DNA of 64,000 bases from Lunularia cruciata (GCA_948567375.1 OX419758.1:39199473-39263472); one strand, 5' to 3'. Counted from the stretch's first letter, positions 32,716 through 43,191 are shown. Numbers and translations are program-made. The notes: generated by a model from the sequence alone, not told the origin.

Positions 32716-33213
32716 GTGTTTAGATTCATCTTGGGGAACATGGAGGGTCATCAAGAGTGGAAATTGAGATTATACAATGTTCCCCAAGGGTTTGAGGTGA
32801 TTGTAGGGGTGGATTTGAGGAAAAGAGAGTTTACAATAGAATTTGAAGAGAGTGTTGAGAGGATCCAAAAACCTACACCACTTGGAGGAAAGAGTGAGTC
32901 TAAGTGCTTTCTATGTGGAGAGAAGGGACATAAGGCAAGTTCATGTCCATTGACCTTTGAGAGCAAGAGATTGAGGGAAAGGAGAAGCTTACTTGACTTG
33001 GGTTTGCATGTTGGACCTTCTTCACCAAGATTGGGAGGGAGAAGATCTAAGACCAAGGAGTTGTGTGAGGTTTGTGGAGTTGAAGGACTTCCAAAAGGAC
33101 ATGAGTGTAGTGGAGTAAAAGCACTTTTGGAAACTTTGGTGAAGGATCTTGGAGAGAGTCTTAGTACAGCTACAGAAATACTACCACCTTCATCAGCTAG
33201 TTCTCAAGATTAG
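32716..33213 (+). CDS. Alpha ORF0: small zinc-knuckle protein upstream of gag-pol
   Basis: An intact 165-codon ORF between leader and gag-pol. An alternative ATG at 32743 (MEGHQEWKL) may be the true start, because similarity to copy 3 is clear from there. The N-terminal half (LRLYNVPQGFEVIVGVDL, FTIEFEESV) looks like a small alpha/beta domain of the type found before knuckles in plant gag/DUF4283-like proteins. Then comes CFLCGEKGHKASSC (CX2CX4HX4C) and a second Cys-rich CEVCGVEGLPKGHEC. The tail is Ser-rich. Probably a nucleic-acid-binding accessory protein. Decayed versions precede gag in copies 2 (39410-39721) and 3 (10030-10519), so it is a family feature. Function unknown. Confidence 0.7.
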   Translation: MFRFILGNMEGHQEWKLRLYNVPQGFEVIVGVDLRKREFTIEFEESVERIQKPTPLGGKSESKCFLCGEKGHKASSCPLTFESKRLRERRSLLDLGLHVGPSSPRLGGRRSKTKELCEVCGVEGLPKGHECSGVKALLETLVKDLGESLSTATEILPPSSASSQD

Positions 33214-33449
33214 TGATGGAGATAATCTTTCAACTTATGGATAAACTATCCATGAGAGTTAGATTAATATGCACTCTAGGATTTGATGTTGCTATAGAAA
33301 TCTTGGAGCAACCTGAACCTTTTTTGTTCCCTAGAGTGGATTATTCTCAGATGGTGTTAGTCATGTATATACTCTATTAGTAATAGAGTGAGAAAAAAAA
33401 AAAAGAAAAAAAAAAATTTGAGAGAAAAGAAAGATAGTGAGGGGTTAAG
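33214..33449 (+). other. Spacer between ORF0 and gag-pol
   Basis: A non-coding spacer. It includes an A-rich run (about 33393-33417) just before the gag-pol ATG. The same arrangement, with A-rich runs of differing length, occurs in copy 2 (39722-39962). Confidence 0.6.
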
Positions 33450-36353
33450 ATGGAGAAACTTCCGGTTTTCTTTGGCAAGGATGGAGAAGATGTGGAGGCC
33501 TTTGTGAGAGACTTCAAGAGAGCTTGCATAGGAAACAATGAGAGGAGGAAGAATGAGTGGGCCTCATTATTACCAGATTTCTTTGAGGATGCAGCACTTA
33601 CATGGTATGAGTCAGAATACCAAAAGAGAGAGAGGAGAGAGGGGGAAGAGGAGTCTTGGGAGACTTTGACTTCAGCACTCATTGAGAACTTTCTTCCTGA
33701 TGAGAGTTATGAGAGATTGATGAGTGAGGTTACATTTCTCAAGCAAGGAGATGGAGAGAAAGTGAGGGTCTATGTGGAAAGAGTGGAAAAGTTGGAGTCC
33801 AGATTTCGCATAGTGTTGAGGAAGGGTGGGGATGATGTGGAGACTACAATGATTGGCATAGGGGCCATGCTCACCAAGAATTTTGTGGGAGGATTGAGAA
33901 CACAAATTAGAAGCAAGGTGAGATATGAGAAACCTTCTTCCAAGGTTGAAGCTATCAAGATCGCAATTTGTATGGAGGAGAGTTTGGAAGGGGATGAGAG
34001 TGATTTGGTGGTGAAGGAGGTTGTGCATCCTCCTCAAGGCTACAAGTATGGTGGAACTTCTGATACTTTGGTGACAAGGGTTGCACCACAAGTAGTAGTT
34101 GCTCCAGTTCTTGCACCTCCACCAAAAGATCCACTCCAAACCATCACAGAACAACTTGCAGATCTCAAGATCAATGTGGTGCAACTATGGGAGAAGACAG
34201 AGGTGGATCAGAATGTAGGGAGAGGGCCTAGGAGTTATGGAAACTATCCATATAGAGGAGGCCAACCAGCCAACAATTTCAATGATAGAAATTGTTTTGG
34301 TTGTGGAGGAAGAGGCCATATCCAAAGGAATTGCCCAAATTCCACTTACCATGGAGGAAGGGGTTATGAGGGAGCCAATAGAGGGAAAGAGGGAGGTAGT
34401 GAAACCCAAGTGGCTCCTAATCCCAACAAAGGTAAGGGGATAGCATCCATAGATGTGGTTGAGAGCAAGTATGAGAAGGGAGAGTGCTCAAACTCCAAGG
34501 GTCCTAATTTGGAGCTTTTGGCACAAGAGAAGAAGAGAGCTCGTTTTGCAGAGGATGTTCACTCTTCTCAAGGATTTACTTCAAGCAAGGATACTCCTAT
34601 GTCTACTAGGAGCACTCGCACCTCAGCACCATCAACAACAAAGACTCCAAGGAAGAAGTTGGGGATGGAGGACTTCTTGATCTCAAAGCAACAATGGAAC
34701 TACAATGTGTTGGAGGATGTTGGTAGTCACAAGGCTAACATCACAGTGGGCCAATTAATTGCTTTGAACCCTACCTTGAGAAAGGAGCTTAGAGGTGGTT
34801 TGAGTTCTACAAGGAGCAAGAAGAAGAAGAAGGCAAAAGTTCCAGTATCAATGGGGGTGGTGGATGCCAAGCCAGCACCATGGGAGGCTTGTGAATATGC
34901 CTCCAAGATTGATGTGAGAGTGAATGGTCACAACATCAAGGATGCATTGGTTGATGGAGGATCAGCAGTGAATGCCATGTCAGAAAGGTTGATGAAGAAG
35001 TTGGGTATGATACCCTCAAGACCTTCAACATTTGTGGTGAGCATGGCAAACAAGCAACAAGTTCGACCAGTAGGAGTGATGGATAAGGTGGTAGTTTCAG
35101 TTATGGGAGTCCAAAATCTCATGACTTTCCAAGTCTTGAAGGATTCAAGCTATGACTTACTTCTTGGGAGGCCATGGTTGAGAGCAGCACGCACAACTGA
35201 TCGATGGCACAAAGGGTACTTAAGGATTGGGCCATCAAACCATAGAGTCACTGTTCCTGTGACTAACACCACCAACACTTCACATTCAGATACCCCATCT
35301 TCTGATTATTGGGAATCAGATTCTGAAGGAGGAGCTTCAGGTGTGGACACAAGCATGGAAGAGGAGACTTCCACGGAGGAGGATGAATCTGAATCTGATT
35401 CAGATGTGTATCCTTTATGTGCTATGGATTTTGCACCTAAGCCAGAGGTTTTGAAGGACCCAGATAAATCACCATTGACACTTGAGGAGGTAGAGAGAAG
35501 GTTATCTACCCTCAAGTATGGCCCAAATGTTACCAAGGAGGAGAAGGTGAGATTTGAGGAGATTTTCCGCAAGTTCATCCATGTGTTTGCTTTTAGTTAC
35601 AAGGATTTGAAGGAAGTCACCTTGGAGGAGCACAAGATAGAGGTGGAGTCACATGCAAGACCAATCCGCCAAAAGCAACGTCGCATTAGCCCACCAATAT
35701 CTTTGGTTGTGAAGGAGGAGATTGATAAGCTCAAGGAGGCTGGATTTATCTTTGAGGTGGAGAATTCAGAATGGGTGTCTCCAATTGTCATTGTGAAGAA
35801 AAAGAATGGCAAGCTTCGGGTATGTGTGGATTACAAGAAGCTCAATGCTGTTACCAAGAAGGACTACTACCCATTGCCATTCATTGATGAGATCTTGGAG
35901 GAGGTTGCAGGTCATGAGAGGTACAGTTTTGGAGATGGTTATAGTGGATATAACCAAATCAAGATTGCACCAGAGCATCAACAACTCACCACATTCACCA
36001 CACCTTGGGGAACTTACGCTTTCAAGGTCATGCCTTTTGGGCTTTGCAATGCTCCAGCCACATTCCAACGGTTCATGAACAAGGTATTTGAACCTTTCAT
36101 TGGGAAATTTGTGAGAGATTTCATTGATGACTTTTGTGTCTATGGGAGCAAGGAGGAGCACTTTGAGCACCTAATCAAAGTCTTGCAACGCTTGGATGAG
36201 GCAAATGCATCACTCAACCCAGAGAAGTGCATTTTTGGATGTGAAGAAGGTCTACTTTTGGGGCACATCATCTCCAAGGATGGAATAGCAGTTGATCCTG
36301 AGAAGGTGAGGAAAATCTCAGACCTTCCATTCCCTTCAAGCTTGACAAAGTAA
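33450..36353 (+). CDS. Alpha copy 1 gag-protease-RT (5' part of gag-pol)
   Basis: 967 codons, ATG at 33450 in MEKLPVFFGKDGEDVEAFVRDF, the start of a retrotransposon gag capsid domain (about residues 1-180). The knuckle CFGCGGRGHIQRNC is near 34294-34335. The protease DGGSAVNAMSERL motif is near 34950-34990, with LLLGRPWL at its C-terminus (about 35160). An acidic linker (35330-35410) follows. RT runs from about 35640: VSPIVIVKKKNGKLRVCVDY, FGDGYSGYNQI, MPFGLCNAPATFQ and the catalytic FIDDFCVYG at 36119-36133. A TAA stop (36351-36353) ends the frame at the RT thumb. Copy 3 has a sense TTA codon here, so this is a recent nonsense change. Confidence 0.93.
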   Translation: MEKLPVFFGKDGEDVEAFVRDFKRACIGNNERRKNEWASLLPDFFEDAALTWYESEYQKRERREGEEESWETLTSALIENFLPDESYERLMSEVTFLKQGDGEKVRVYVERVEKLESRFRIVLRKGGDDVETTMIGIGAMLTKNFVGGLRTQIRSKVRYEKPSSKVEAIKIAICMEESLEGDESDLVVKEVVHPPQGYKYGGTSDTLVTRVAPQVVVAPVLAPPPKDPLQTITEQLADLKINVVQLWEKTEVDQNVGRGPRSYGNYPYRGGQPANNFNDRNCFGCGGRGHIQRNCPNSTYHGGRGYEGANRGKEGGSETQVAPNPNKGKGIASIDVVESKYEKGECSNSKGPNLELLAQEKKRARFAEDVHSSQGFTSSKDTPMSTRSTRTSAPSTTKTPRKKLGMEDFLISKQQWNYNVLEDVGSHKANITVGQLIALNPTLRKELRGGLSSTRSKKKKKAKVPVSMGVVDAKPAPWEACEYASKIDVRVNGHNIKDALVDGGSAVNAMSERLMKKLGMIPSRPSTFVVSMANKQQVRPVGVMDKVVVSVMGVQNLMTFQVLKDSSYDLLLGRPWLRAARTTDRWHKGYLRIGPSNHRVTVPVTNTTNTSHSDTPSSDYWESDSEGGASGVDTSMEEETSTEEDESESDSDVYPLCAMDFAPKPEVLKDPDKSPLTLEEVERRLSTLKYGPNVTKEEKVRFEEIFRKFIHVFAFSYKDLKEVTLEEHKIEVESHARPIRQKQRRISPPISLVVKEEIDKLKEAGFIFEVENSEWVSPIVIVKKKNGKLRVCVDYKKLNAVTKKDYYPLPFIDEILEEVAGHERYSFGDGYSGYNQIKIAPEHQQLTTFTTPWGTYAFKVMPFGLCNAPATFQRFMNKVFEPFIGKFVRDFIDDFCVYGSKEEHFEHLIKVLQRLDEANASLNPEKCIFGCEEGLLLGHIISKDGIAVDPEKVRKISDLPFPSSLTK

Positions 36354-37817
36354 CGCCAATTCTTGGGAATGGTTGGGTACTATAGGAGGTTCATCTTCTC
36401 ATTTTCCAACAAGGCTTATGCATTGACCATCTACATGAAGAAGGGTGTAGATTACATGGTGATTTTGGAAGACAAGGAGGCTCTCAAAGCTTTTGAGGAG
36501 CTCAAGCAATCCCTTGTTGTAGCTCCAATTCTTGCTAAACCTGATTGGAGTAAGCCTTTCATCCTCTACACTGATGCTTCTAATGTAGCTATAGGATGCA
36601 CTCTTAGTCAATTAGACCAAGATGGGCATGATCATCCAATAGCTTATGCTAGTAGGCAGATGGTTTCAGCAGAGAAGAACTACTCTGTCACAGAGAGAGA
36701 AGGGTTGGCAGTGATCTTTGGTCTCAAGAAGTTTAGACACTACTTGATTGGAGGGAAAGCCACAATTGTCACGGATCACAAGGCTTTGAAGTACATCTTC
36801 AACAAGCCTAATGTTGAAGGGAGACTAGCAAGGTGGATGATTCTCTTGTCTGAGTATGACTACACAATTGAGGATAGGCCAAGAAAGAAACATGCAAATG
36901 CTGATTTGTTATCTAGAGCCTATGATCATGATGGAGATGAGCCAGTAGATGATTGCTTCCCGGATGAGGAGCTCATGACAATCTCAGTCACTCAAGAGGT
37001 TCCAATGGAGTACAAGGAGATTGTGGATTTTGTGACAAGAGGTAACTATCCAGAAGGGATGCATGCTAGGGAGAGGAAGGCCCTTGCAGCAAGATCTAGA
37101 CCTTACACAATGGTGGATGATATTCTTTTTCACCAAGGAGCAGATGGTCTACTTCGAAGAGCAGTGGGTAAGGAAGAGTCTATCTTACTCATAAAGGAGT
37201 TTCATGAAGGTTTAGTATGTGGAGGACACTTTGCAGGAAAGGTGACTGCTTTCAAGATTCTAGATGCAGGTTACCATTGGAGAGGGATTTTCAAGGATTG
37301 TCTTGATTATTGCAAAACTTGTCATGTTTGTCAAGCTTTTGCTAGAAAGTCTACATCCACTCCACCACTTAGATCAATTCCATTGCTAGGACCCTTTGAG
37401 AAGTGGGGAATTGATTTTGTAGGACCTCTCAATAGAACCCCAAGGAACAATCGGTACATTGTGGTAGTTACTGATTACCTTACCAAGTGGGTTGAGGCTA
37501 GACCATTGAGGGACAAGAATGAAGATGAAGTGGGTAGATTTCTTTATGAACGCATTATCACTAGGTTTGGATGCCCTTTGGAGTTGGTTTCTGATAGAGG
37601 AGGAGAGTTTACAGGAAGCATTACTACAGCCATGCTACGACATTTCTCTATCACACATAGAGTAACTACATCCTATAAGCCAAATTCCAATGGCTTGGCA
37701 GAGAGAACCAATCAGACCTTGTGCATGATGTTCGCCAAAGATGCAGAAATGGAGGGGCTAAACATCATTGGGACAAGAGGATTCATGCAGTTTTGTGGGA
37801 GTATAGGACAACCATGA
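36354..37817 (+). CDS. Alpha copy 1 RNase H-integrase (middle part of gag-pol)
   Basis: It continues the same frame after the TAA stop. The thumb is FLGMVGYYRRF. RNase H has LYTDASNVAIGCTLSQ (Asp), the ITxREGLAVIFGLKKFRHYL region and DHKALKYIF. Integrase has the zinc-binding FHEGLVCGGHF...YCKTCHVCQAF, first Asp in WGIDFVGPL (about 37405), second in SDRGGEFTG (about 37595) and Glu in NGLAERTNQ (about 37700). All three catalytic acids are present. The frame then shifts near 37745-37765 and ends at an out-of-frame stop at 37817. It lacks a Met start of its own, being the downstream part of one polyprotein. Confidence 0.92.
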   Translation, partial: RQFLGMVGYYRRFIFSFSNKAYALTIYMKKGVDYMVILEDKEALKAFEELKQSLVVAPILAKPDWSKPFILYTDASNVAIGCTLSQLDQDGHDHPIAYASRQMVSAEKNYSVTEREGLAVIFGLKKFRHYLIGGKATIVTDHKALKYIFNKPNVEGRLARWMILLSEYDYTIEDRPRKKHANADLLSRAYDHDGDEPVDDCFPDEELMTISVTQEVPMEYKEIVDFVTRGNYPEGMHARERKALAARSRPYTMVDDILFHQGADGLLRRAVGKEESILLIKEFHEGLVCGGHFAGKVTAFKILDAGYHWRGIFKDCLDYCKTCHVCQAFARKSTSTPPLRSIPLLGPFEKWGIDFVGPLNRTPRNNRYIVVVTDYLTKWVEARPLRDKNEDEVGRFLYERIITRFGCPLELVSDRGGEFTGSITTAMLRHFSITHRVTTSYKPNSNGLAERTNQTLCMMFAKDAEMEGLNIIGTRGFMQFCGSIGQP

Positions 37818-38275
37818 AGACTTCCACTGGATATTCTCCATTCCAATTGGTGTATGGTATTGAGTCTACCTTACCTATTCACTTTGATCTTCCTACCTTC
37901 CAAAGCATTCATAGGAGATTGAAGAAAGCACAAGGAAGTGATGCAGAGAAGTCAAGGAAGGATCAACTCATGGAGTTGGAAGAGGCAAGAGCAGTTGCTA
38001 TGGTTCGAGTGGAGCAAGCCCAAAGGAAACAAAAGGAGAGCTATGACAAGAGGCAAGGCAAGAAGAAGGTGGAGCCTTTCAAAGAAGGTGATTGGGTAAT
38101 GTTGTTTGATTCCATTCGATTCAAGAGAGTACAAAAGAAGTTTTTGCCTAAGTACTTTGGACCTTTCATAGTAGAGAAGGTGTGGGGAAATTACACTTAT
38201 GATCTCAAGGAGTTGGGAGGAAGACACTTTGATAGGATTAACCATGATAAGTTGAAGATGTACCATAGAAGGTAG
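37721..38275 (+). CDS. Alpha copy 1 integrase C-terminus (3' part of gag-pol)
   Basis: The polyprotein continues in a second frame. The shift equals loss of one base relative to the upstream frame. The segment gives KHHWDKRIHAVLWEYRTT, GYSPFQLVYGIESTLP, a basic helix rich in Lys/Arg/Gln, and the C-terminal GPFIVEKVWGNYTYDLKEL motif. It ends KMYHRR and a stop at 38273-38275. There is no chromodomain. Only the overlap 37721-37760 is ambiguous. The true product is the end of gag-pol, not a separate protein. Confidence 0.9.
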   Translation: MHDVRQRCRNGGAKHHWDKRIHAVLWEYRTTMKTSTGYSPFQLVYGIESTLPIHFDLPTFQSIHRRLKKAQGSDAEKSRKDQLMELEEARAVAMVRVEQAQRKQKESYDKRQGKKKVEPFKEGDWVMLFDSIRFKRVQKKFLPKYFGPFIVEKVWGNYTYDLKELGGRHFDRINHDKLKMYHRR

Positions 38276-38310
38276 AGAGACCTTCACTTTGAGGACAAAG
38301 TGAAAACTTA

Positions 38311-38323
38311 GTCCGGGGGTAAA
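38311..38323 (+). promoter_or_regulatory. Polypurine tract of alpha copy 1
   Basis: GTCCGGGGGTAAA directly precedes the 3' LTR. The G run is the likely plus-strand primer site, though the tract is short and interrupted. Confidence 0.6.
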
Positions 38324-39015
38324 TGTAACACCCATTTGTGCATGTGTGTGGTATTGTGATATTTAGCTTGGTATTACAAGTACTTAAGAGATATTATTTA
38401 TATAGAGATAAAGGATGGTTCTATATTAGTCATGGTTAGCTAAAGTTAGTCATAGCTAAGATAGATGGGACCTTACTTTAGAGGAAGTAGAAAAGATGAG
38501 CACCACTATTTTGGATTTTAGTGTGTTGACTTGGTATTATTCCTAGGTGTTTGGCTTTGGGGAAAGAGTTGAGAACTCTTGGGCCCGCAAGCCTTTTTGT
38601 TTTGGATTCTTCTTTAGTCCAAGGATAGCCCATGTGAAGGAATCCTTGCTTTAGTGGTTGGGTCAAGATAAGACCACATGCTTAGGGGAATATGCCCATG
38701 TGAATGGATATTCCTTTCTACTTTTTGACTTTACTTGACTTTTAGTCTAGTAACTTGAGTTACTACGGTAATTAGTAACTTTGGTACGTAACTATTTCAC
38801 AAGTATATAAACAAGGAGTGAGGAGGTACTCATCATCCTTTCATTTGCAACTATCTCTCTCTCATTGAGTTCTCTAGTGAGCAATGTCTTGAGTCTTGGA
38901 GTGTTAGCCTTGGAGGAGTATGATGGAGTTGGGGTTCCTTGCCTTCTTAGTCCATGGTGCGCTACCTTAATAGCCATCAGAGGTTCATCCTGAGTGAGAG
39001 ACATGCCGGCTCACA
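38324..39015 (+). repeat. 3' LTR of alpha copy 1
   Basis: 692 bp, identical to 31188-31879 apart from two substitutions. It is followed by GGCC, the repeated target site. Confidence 0.97.
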
Positions 39016-39409
39016 GGCCAGCCTTTGGTCCATTGGAGAAGAAGGTGCACATTTTTGAGGTCTAATTCATTCGGTTAGGTCTCCAAAATTGCCTTCAAAG
39101 ATTTCAAGCATATTTTGGTTCCTACTCTATAAGTAGAAGTCCCCTTTGGTGATACCTCTTTTTGATCTATTTAGTCCATCATGTGTAACATCCTTCCAGA
39201 TGTTACCAAACCATTCTCACCTTTAAATCATATGTCTAGCTATTGGTTCTAAGGTTTTCAAATCTATTTTGATTTCTGCCCTATTAGTAGAAGTATTCTT
39301 TTGGTGATACTTCTATCTGATCTATTTTGACCATCATGTATAATATCATTCTAGATGTTACCAAACTGAATTTCACATCTAGATCATATGGCTAGCTCTT
39401 GGTATTACA
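39016..39409 (-). repeat. Gamma LTR fragment, part 2
   Basis: On the minus strand it starts TGTAATACCAAG at 39409 and matches about the first 390 bp of the gamma LTR (41248 on). It joins part 1 across the alpha copy 1 insertion. The rest of the LTR is missing, and it abuts beta on the left and alpha copy 2 on the right. Confidence 0.88.
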
Positions 39410-39721
39410 AAGTGCTTTCTACGTGGAGAGAAGGAACATAAGGCAAGTTCATGTCCATTGATCTTTGAGAGCAAGAGATTGAGAGAAAGGAGAGGATTAC
39501 TTGACTTAGGTTTGCATGTTGGACCTCCTTCACCAAGATTGGGAGGGAGAAGATCTAAGACCAAAGAATTGTGTGAGGTTTGTGGAGTTGAAGGACATCC
39601 AAAAAGACATAAGTTTAATGGAGTAAAAACACTTTTGGAGACTTTGGTGAAGGATCTTGGAGAAAGTCTTAGTATAGCTACAGAAATACTATCATCTTCA
39701 TCAGCTAGTTCTCAAGATTAG
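39410..39721 (+). pseudogene. Alpha copy 2 ORF0 remnant
   Basis: It corresponds to the knuckle and C-terminal half of the ORF at 32716-33213. The first knuckle reads CFLRGEKEHKASSC, so the second Cys and the conserved Gly are lost. It ends SSASSQD with a stop at 39721. Confidence 0.8.
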
Positions 39722-39962
39722 TGATGGAGATAATCTTTCAACTTATGGATAAACTACCCATGAGGGTTTGATTAATATGCACTCTAGGATTTGCTACTTC
39801 TATAGAAATCTTGGAGCAACCTGAACCTTTTGTGTTCCCTAGGGTGGATTAATCTCAAATGGTATTAGTCATGTACAAACTCTATTAGTTATAGATTGAG
39901 AGAAAAAAGAAAAAAAGAAAAAAAGAAAAATTGAGGGAAAAGAAAGATAGTGAGGGGTTAAG

Positions 39963-41247
39963 ATGAGGAAACTTCTGGTTTTCTTTGGCAAGGATGGACA
40001 AGATGTGAAGGCCTTTGTGAGACACTTCAAGAGAGCTTGCATAGGAAACAATGAGAGGAGAAAGAATGAGTGGGCCTCATTATTACCTCATGATTTCTTT
40101 GAGGATGCAACACTTACATGGTATGAGTCAGAATACCAAAAGAGAGAGAGGAGAGATGTGCAAGAAGAGTCTTTGGAGAGTTTGTCTTCAACACTCATTG
40201 AGAACTTTCTTCTTGATGAAAGTTATGAGAGATTGATGAGTGAGGTTACCTTTCTCAAGCAAGGAGATGGAGAGAAAGTGAGAGTCTAGGTGGAAACTGT
40301 GGAGAAGTTAGAGTCCAAATTTTGCATAGTATTGAGGAAAGGTGGGGATGATATGGAGACTACTATGATTGGCATAGGAGCTATGCTCACCAAGAATTTT
40401 GTGGGAGGGTTGAGACCACAAATTAGAAGCAAAGTGAGATATGAGAAACCTTCTTCCAAGGTTGAAGCTATCAAGATTGCAATTCGTATGGAGGAGTGTT
40501 TGGAAGGAAATGAGGGTGATTTGGTGGTCAAGGAGATTGTGCATCCTCCTCAAGGCTACAAGTATGGTGGAAATTCTGATAATTTGGTGGCAAGGGTTGC
40601 ACCACAAGTAGTAGTTGCTCCAATTCTTGCACCTCCACCAAAAGATCCACTTTGAACCATCATAGAACAACTTGCAGATCTCAAGATCAATGTGGTGCAA
40701 CTATGGGAGAAGAGAGAGGTGGATCAGAATGTAGGGAGAAGGCCTAGGAGTTATGGAAACTATCCATATAGAGGAGGCCAACCAACCAAAAAATTTGATG
40801 ATAAAAATTGTTTTGGTTGTGGAGGAAGAGGCCATATCCAAAGGAATTGCCCAAATTCCACTTACCATGGAGGAAGGGGTTATGAGGAGGCCAATAGAGA
40901 GAAAGAGGGAGGTAGTGAAACCCAAGTGGCTCCTAATCAAAAAAAGGTAAGGAGATAGCATCCATAGATGTGGTTGAGAGCAAGTATGAGAAGGGAGAGT
41001 GCTCAAACTCCAAGGGTCTTAATTTGGAGCTTTTGGCTCAAGAGAAGAAGAGGCTCATTTTACAAAGGATGTTCACTCTTCTCAAGGATCTACTCCAAGC
41101 AAGGATACTCCTATTTCTAAAAGGAGCACTTGCACCTCAACACCATAAAAAAAAAGACTCCAAGGAAGAAGTTGGGGATGGAGGATTTCTTGATTTCAAA
41201 GCAACAATGGAACTATAATTTGTTGGAGGATGTTGGTAGTCACAAGA
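39963..41247 (+). pseudogene. Alpha copy 2 gag remnant
   Basis: It starts MRKLLVFFGKDGQDVKAF, matching copy 1 gag. A stop at about 40287 and others near 40655 split the capsid region. The knuckle CFGCGGRGHIQRNC is intact at about 40810-40850. A frameshift follows near 40945. It is interrupted at VGSHK by the gamma LTR. Confidence 0.88.
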
Positions 41248-41992
41248 TGTAATACCAAGAGCTAGCCATTTGATCTAGATGTAAAATTTGGTTTGGTAAT
41301 ATCTGGAATGATATTATACATGATGGTCAAAATATATTAGATAGAAGTATCACCAAAAGAATACTTTTACTAATAGGGTAAAAATAAAAATAGACTTGAA
41401 AACCTTAGAACCAATAGCTAGACATATGATTTAAAGGTGAAAATTGGTTTGGTGACACCTGGAAGTATGTTACACATGATGGACTTAATAGATCAAGAGG
41501 AGATATCAACAAAAAGGGACTTCTACTAATAGAGTAGGAACCAAAATATGCTTGAAATCTTTGAAGGCAATTTTGGAGGCCTAAACGGATGAATTAGGCC
41601 CTAAACATGTGCAACTTACCCCCTCCCCTCCCCAACATAGGAAAGGCTAGACTTCCCTCCCCTTGGTTTGTCTTGTCAAGAGCTTTCCAATGGTACCTCA
41701 CCCACGTGATTCTGAGATTCCTATAGGAAGATTACCTAAAAGTTTCTCTCTGGTTGAAGCTTGTTTGACCAACCAGATAGGACCAGGACCAACATGTCAC
41801 CCATCCAAGTAGGTAATCCAAGGGTGGATCTTGCTGACATGTCACCTATCTGTGTGCTTAATCCTATGGTTAAGCTTCCTTGGAGGAGATCCTCTTTGTC
41901 TATATAATAAAGAGAAGGTGCTCCTTAGGGATATCAGATGATTGAGTGTGAAATCTATGTTTTCTCTCTTTTCTTACCCTTGGAGTATTACA
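41248..41992 (+). repeat. 5' LTR of gamma element
   Basis: 745 bp, TGTAATACCAAG...GAGTATTACA. A TATA-like TATATAATAAA lies near 41901-41911. Confidence 0.9.
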
Positions 41993-41993
41993 A

Positions 41994-42005
41994 TGGTATC
42001 ATAGC
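41994..42005 (+). promoter_or_regulatory. Primer-binding site, initiator-Met type
   Basis: TGGTATCATAGC matches the iMet site TGGTATCAGAGC with one mismatch, one base after the LTR. Confidence 0.8.
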
Positions 42006-42596
42006 AAGTGTTTTAGTTCAAGATAGTGGATCATCCTTCTTGGAAGAACATGAACTACTAAAACTGAGTAATTTGAGGTAGAGAACATAGAGTAATTGCT
42101 AGACTTAGGAAGGACTTTAGAGAGCGGATGGGATGGATGCACTAGGAGGACAATTTCCCACACCTAGCTTTCTATTCTTGAATCTATTCCTCATCAAGAT
42201 TATGTACATCTAGCATGAGCAAATGAGAGTATCACTAGTTTATCACTTTGGAGCAAAATTCATGGACAAGGTGATGAACTCACCAAACCTGGTGATTCTA
42301 CCTATGGTGGTATACAACAGAGAGTGGGATTTGACAATCTACATTCTATTATGATGTCATGGATGTGAATGTCCCAAATCCTCTCCCTTTCAACACTCAA
42401 GTAGAAATTTGTTATGTAGTGAGACCAAAAGTGATATTTAGAGATTTTGTGGTTTGGAATTTTGGTGAGGAGTATTATCAACAAGTGATAGCTTTTGAGG
42501 TCCCAATGGTAGTGCCGATAGTTTGTACTCCTTCTAGGGTGATCATATTGACTATGTATTGAAGTAGACATTAGCAATTAAGTGTTGCATGAACCA

Positions 42597-43191
42597 TGGA
42601 TCCACAATTGCAAGAGCTAGTGCAAGGAATGCAAGGGATGTTGAATGAATTTTGAGAGATTAAGATGACCATGGAGACATTACAAAGTCAAGTGCAGATC
42701 CTCAGGAATGATCAAGCAATGCAAGAAGAAGAGCCATCTCAAAACCCAATACATGTGACTGAAGTACTTGGAGAGGCACTCGTGCCTACGAACCCTGTCA
42801 ATGATGAAGTCCCATTGCTACTCCGGATGAAGAAGACCTACAACATTGAGCCTTACAAGGAGTAGTGTACAATGGGAGTAGTAGAAAATTGGATCTCAAG
42901 AATGTCAATATTTTTTATTATTCTCAACAAAGATCACGGAGCATGTTGCACGTGTGTTTGCATGTGGGTACTTGACCGATAGAGCCCTCACATGGTACAA
43001 TGCTTGGGAATGATCCATGTTAGCATAGAGAAGGGAGGTCACGTGGACAGTAATGCAAGAAGGATTGTTGAAGAATTTCCAATCAATGGATACCGTACAG
43101 ATGGCCCAAATCCGACTATGGGGATTGAGATAGAAGAAAATCGTACAAGAGTATATGGAGGCATTTTTGGGTCTAAAAGTTGCAATAACCG
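42597..43191 (+). pseudogene. Gag of gamma element, N-terminal part
   Basis: It starts at MDPQLQELVQGMQGML near 42597. A coiled-coil-like stretch (TMETLQSQVQILRNDQAMQ) and a capsid-like segment (YNIEPYKE, then an Ala/Met/Trp pattern) follow. Stops and frame changes are frequent. Interrupted at 43192 by delta copy B. Confidence 0.7.

Larger units (their letters stand above)
31188..39015 (+). mobile_element. Alpha Ty3/Gypsy copy 1, nearly intact
   Basis: A 7828-bp element with two 692-bp LTRs that differ at two positions by my comparison. It has a perfect-looking tRNA-Glu primer site, an upstream zinc-knuckle ORF, a gag-pol of about 1608 codons broken by one stop and one single-base shift, and a polypurine tract. 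Flanking GGCC (31184-31187 and 39016-39019, possibly AGGCC) is the target duplication, inside a gamma LTR fragment. No chromodomain follows integrase, so it belongs outside the chromoviruses (Tat/Athila-like by overall order). It is the most recent insertion in the window. Confidence 0.95.
39410..41247 (+). mobile_element. Alpha Ty3/Gypsy copy 2, left part
   Basis: It begins abruptly inside ORF0 (equivalent to about 32900) and runs through gag. The gamma element interrupts it at 41248, and 84 bp more follow at 57172-57255 before delta copy C. Its LTR and leader are absent. Identity to copy 1 is high but several frame breaks occur. Confidence 0.9.
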
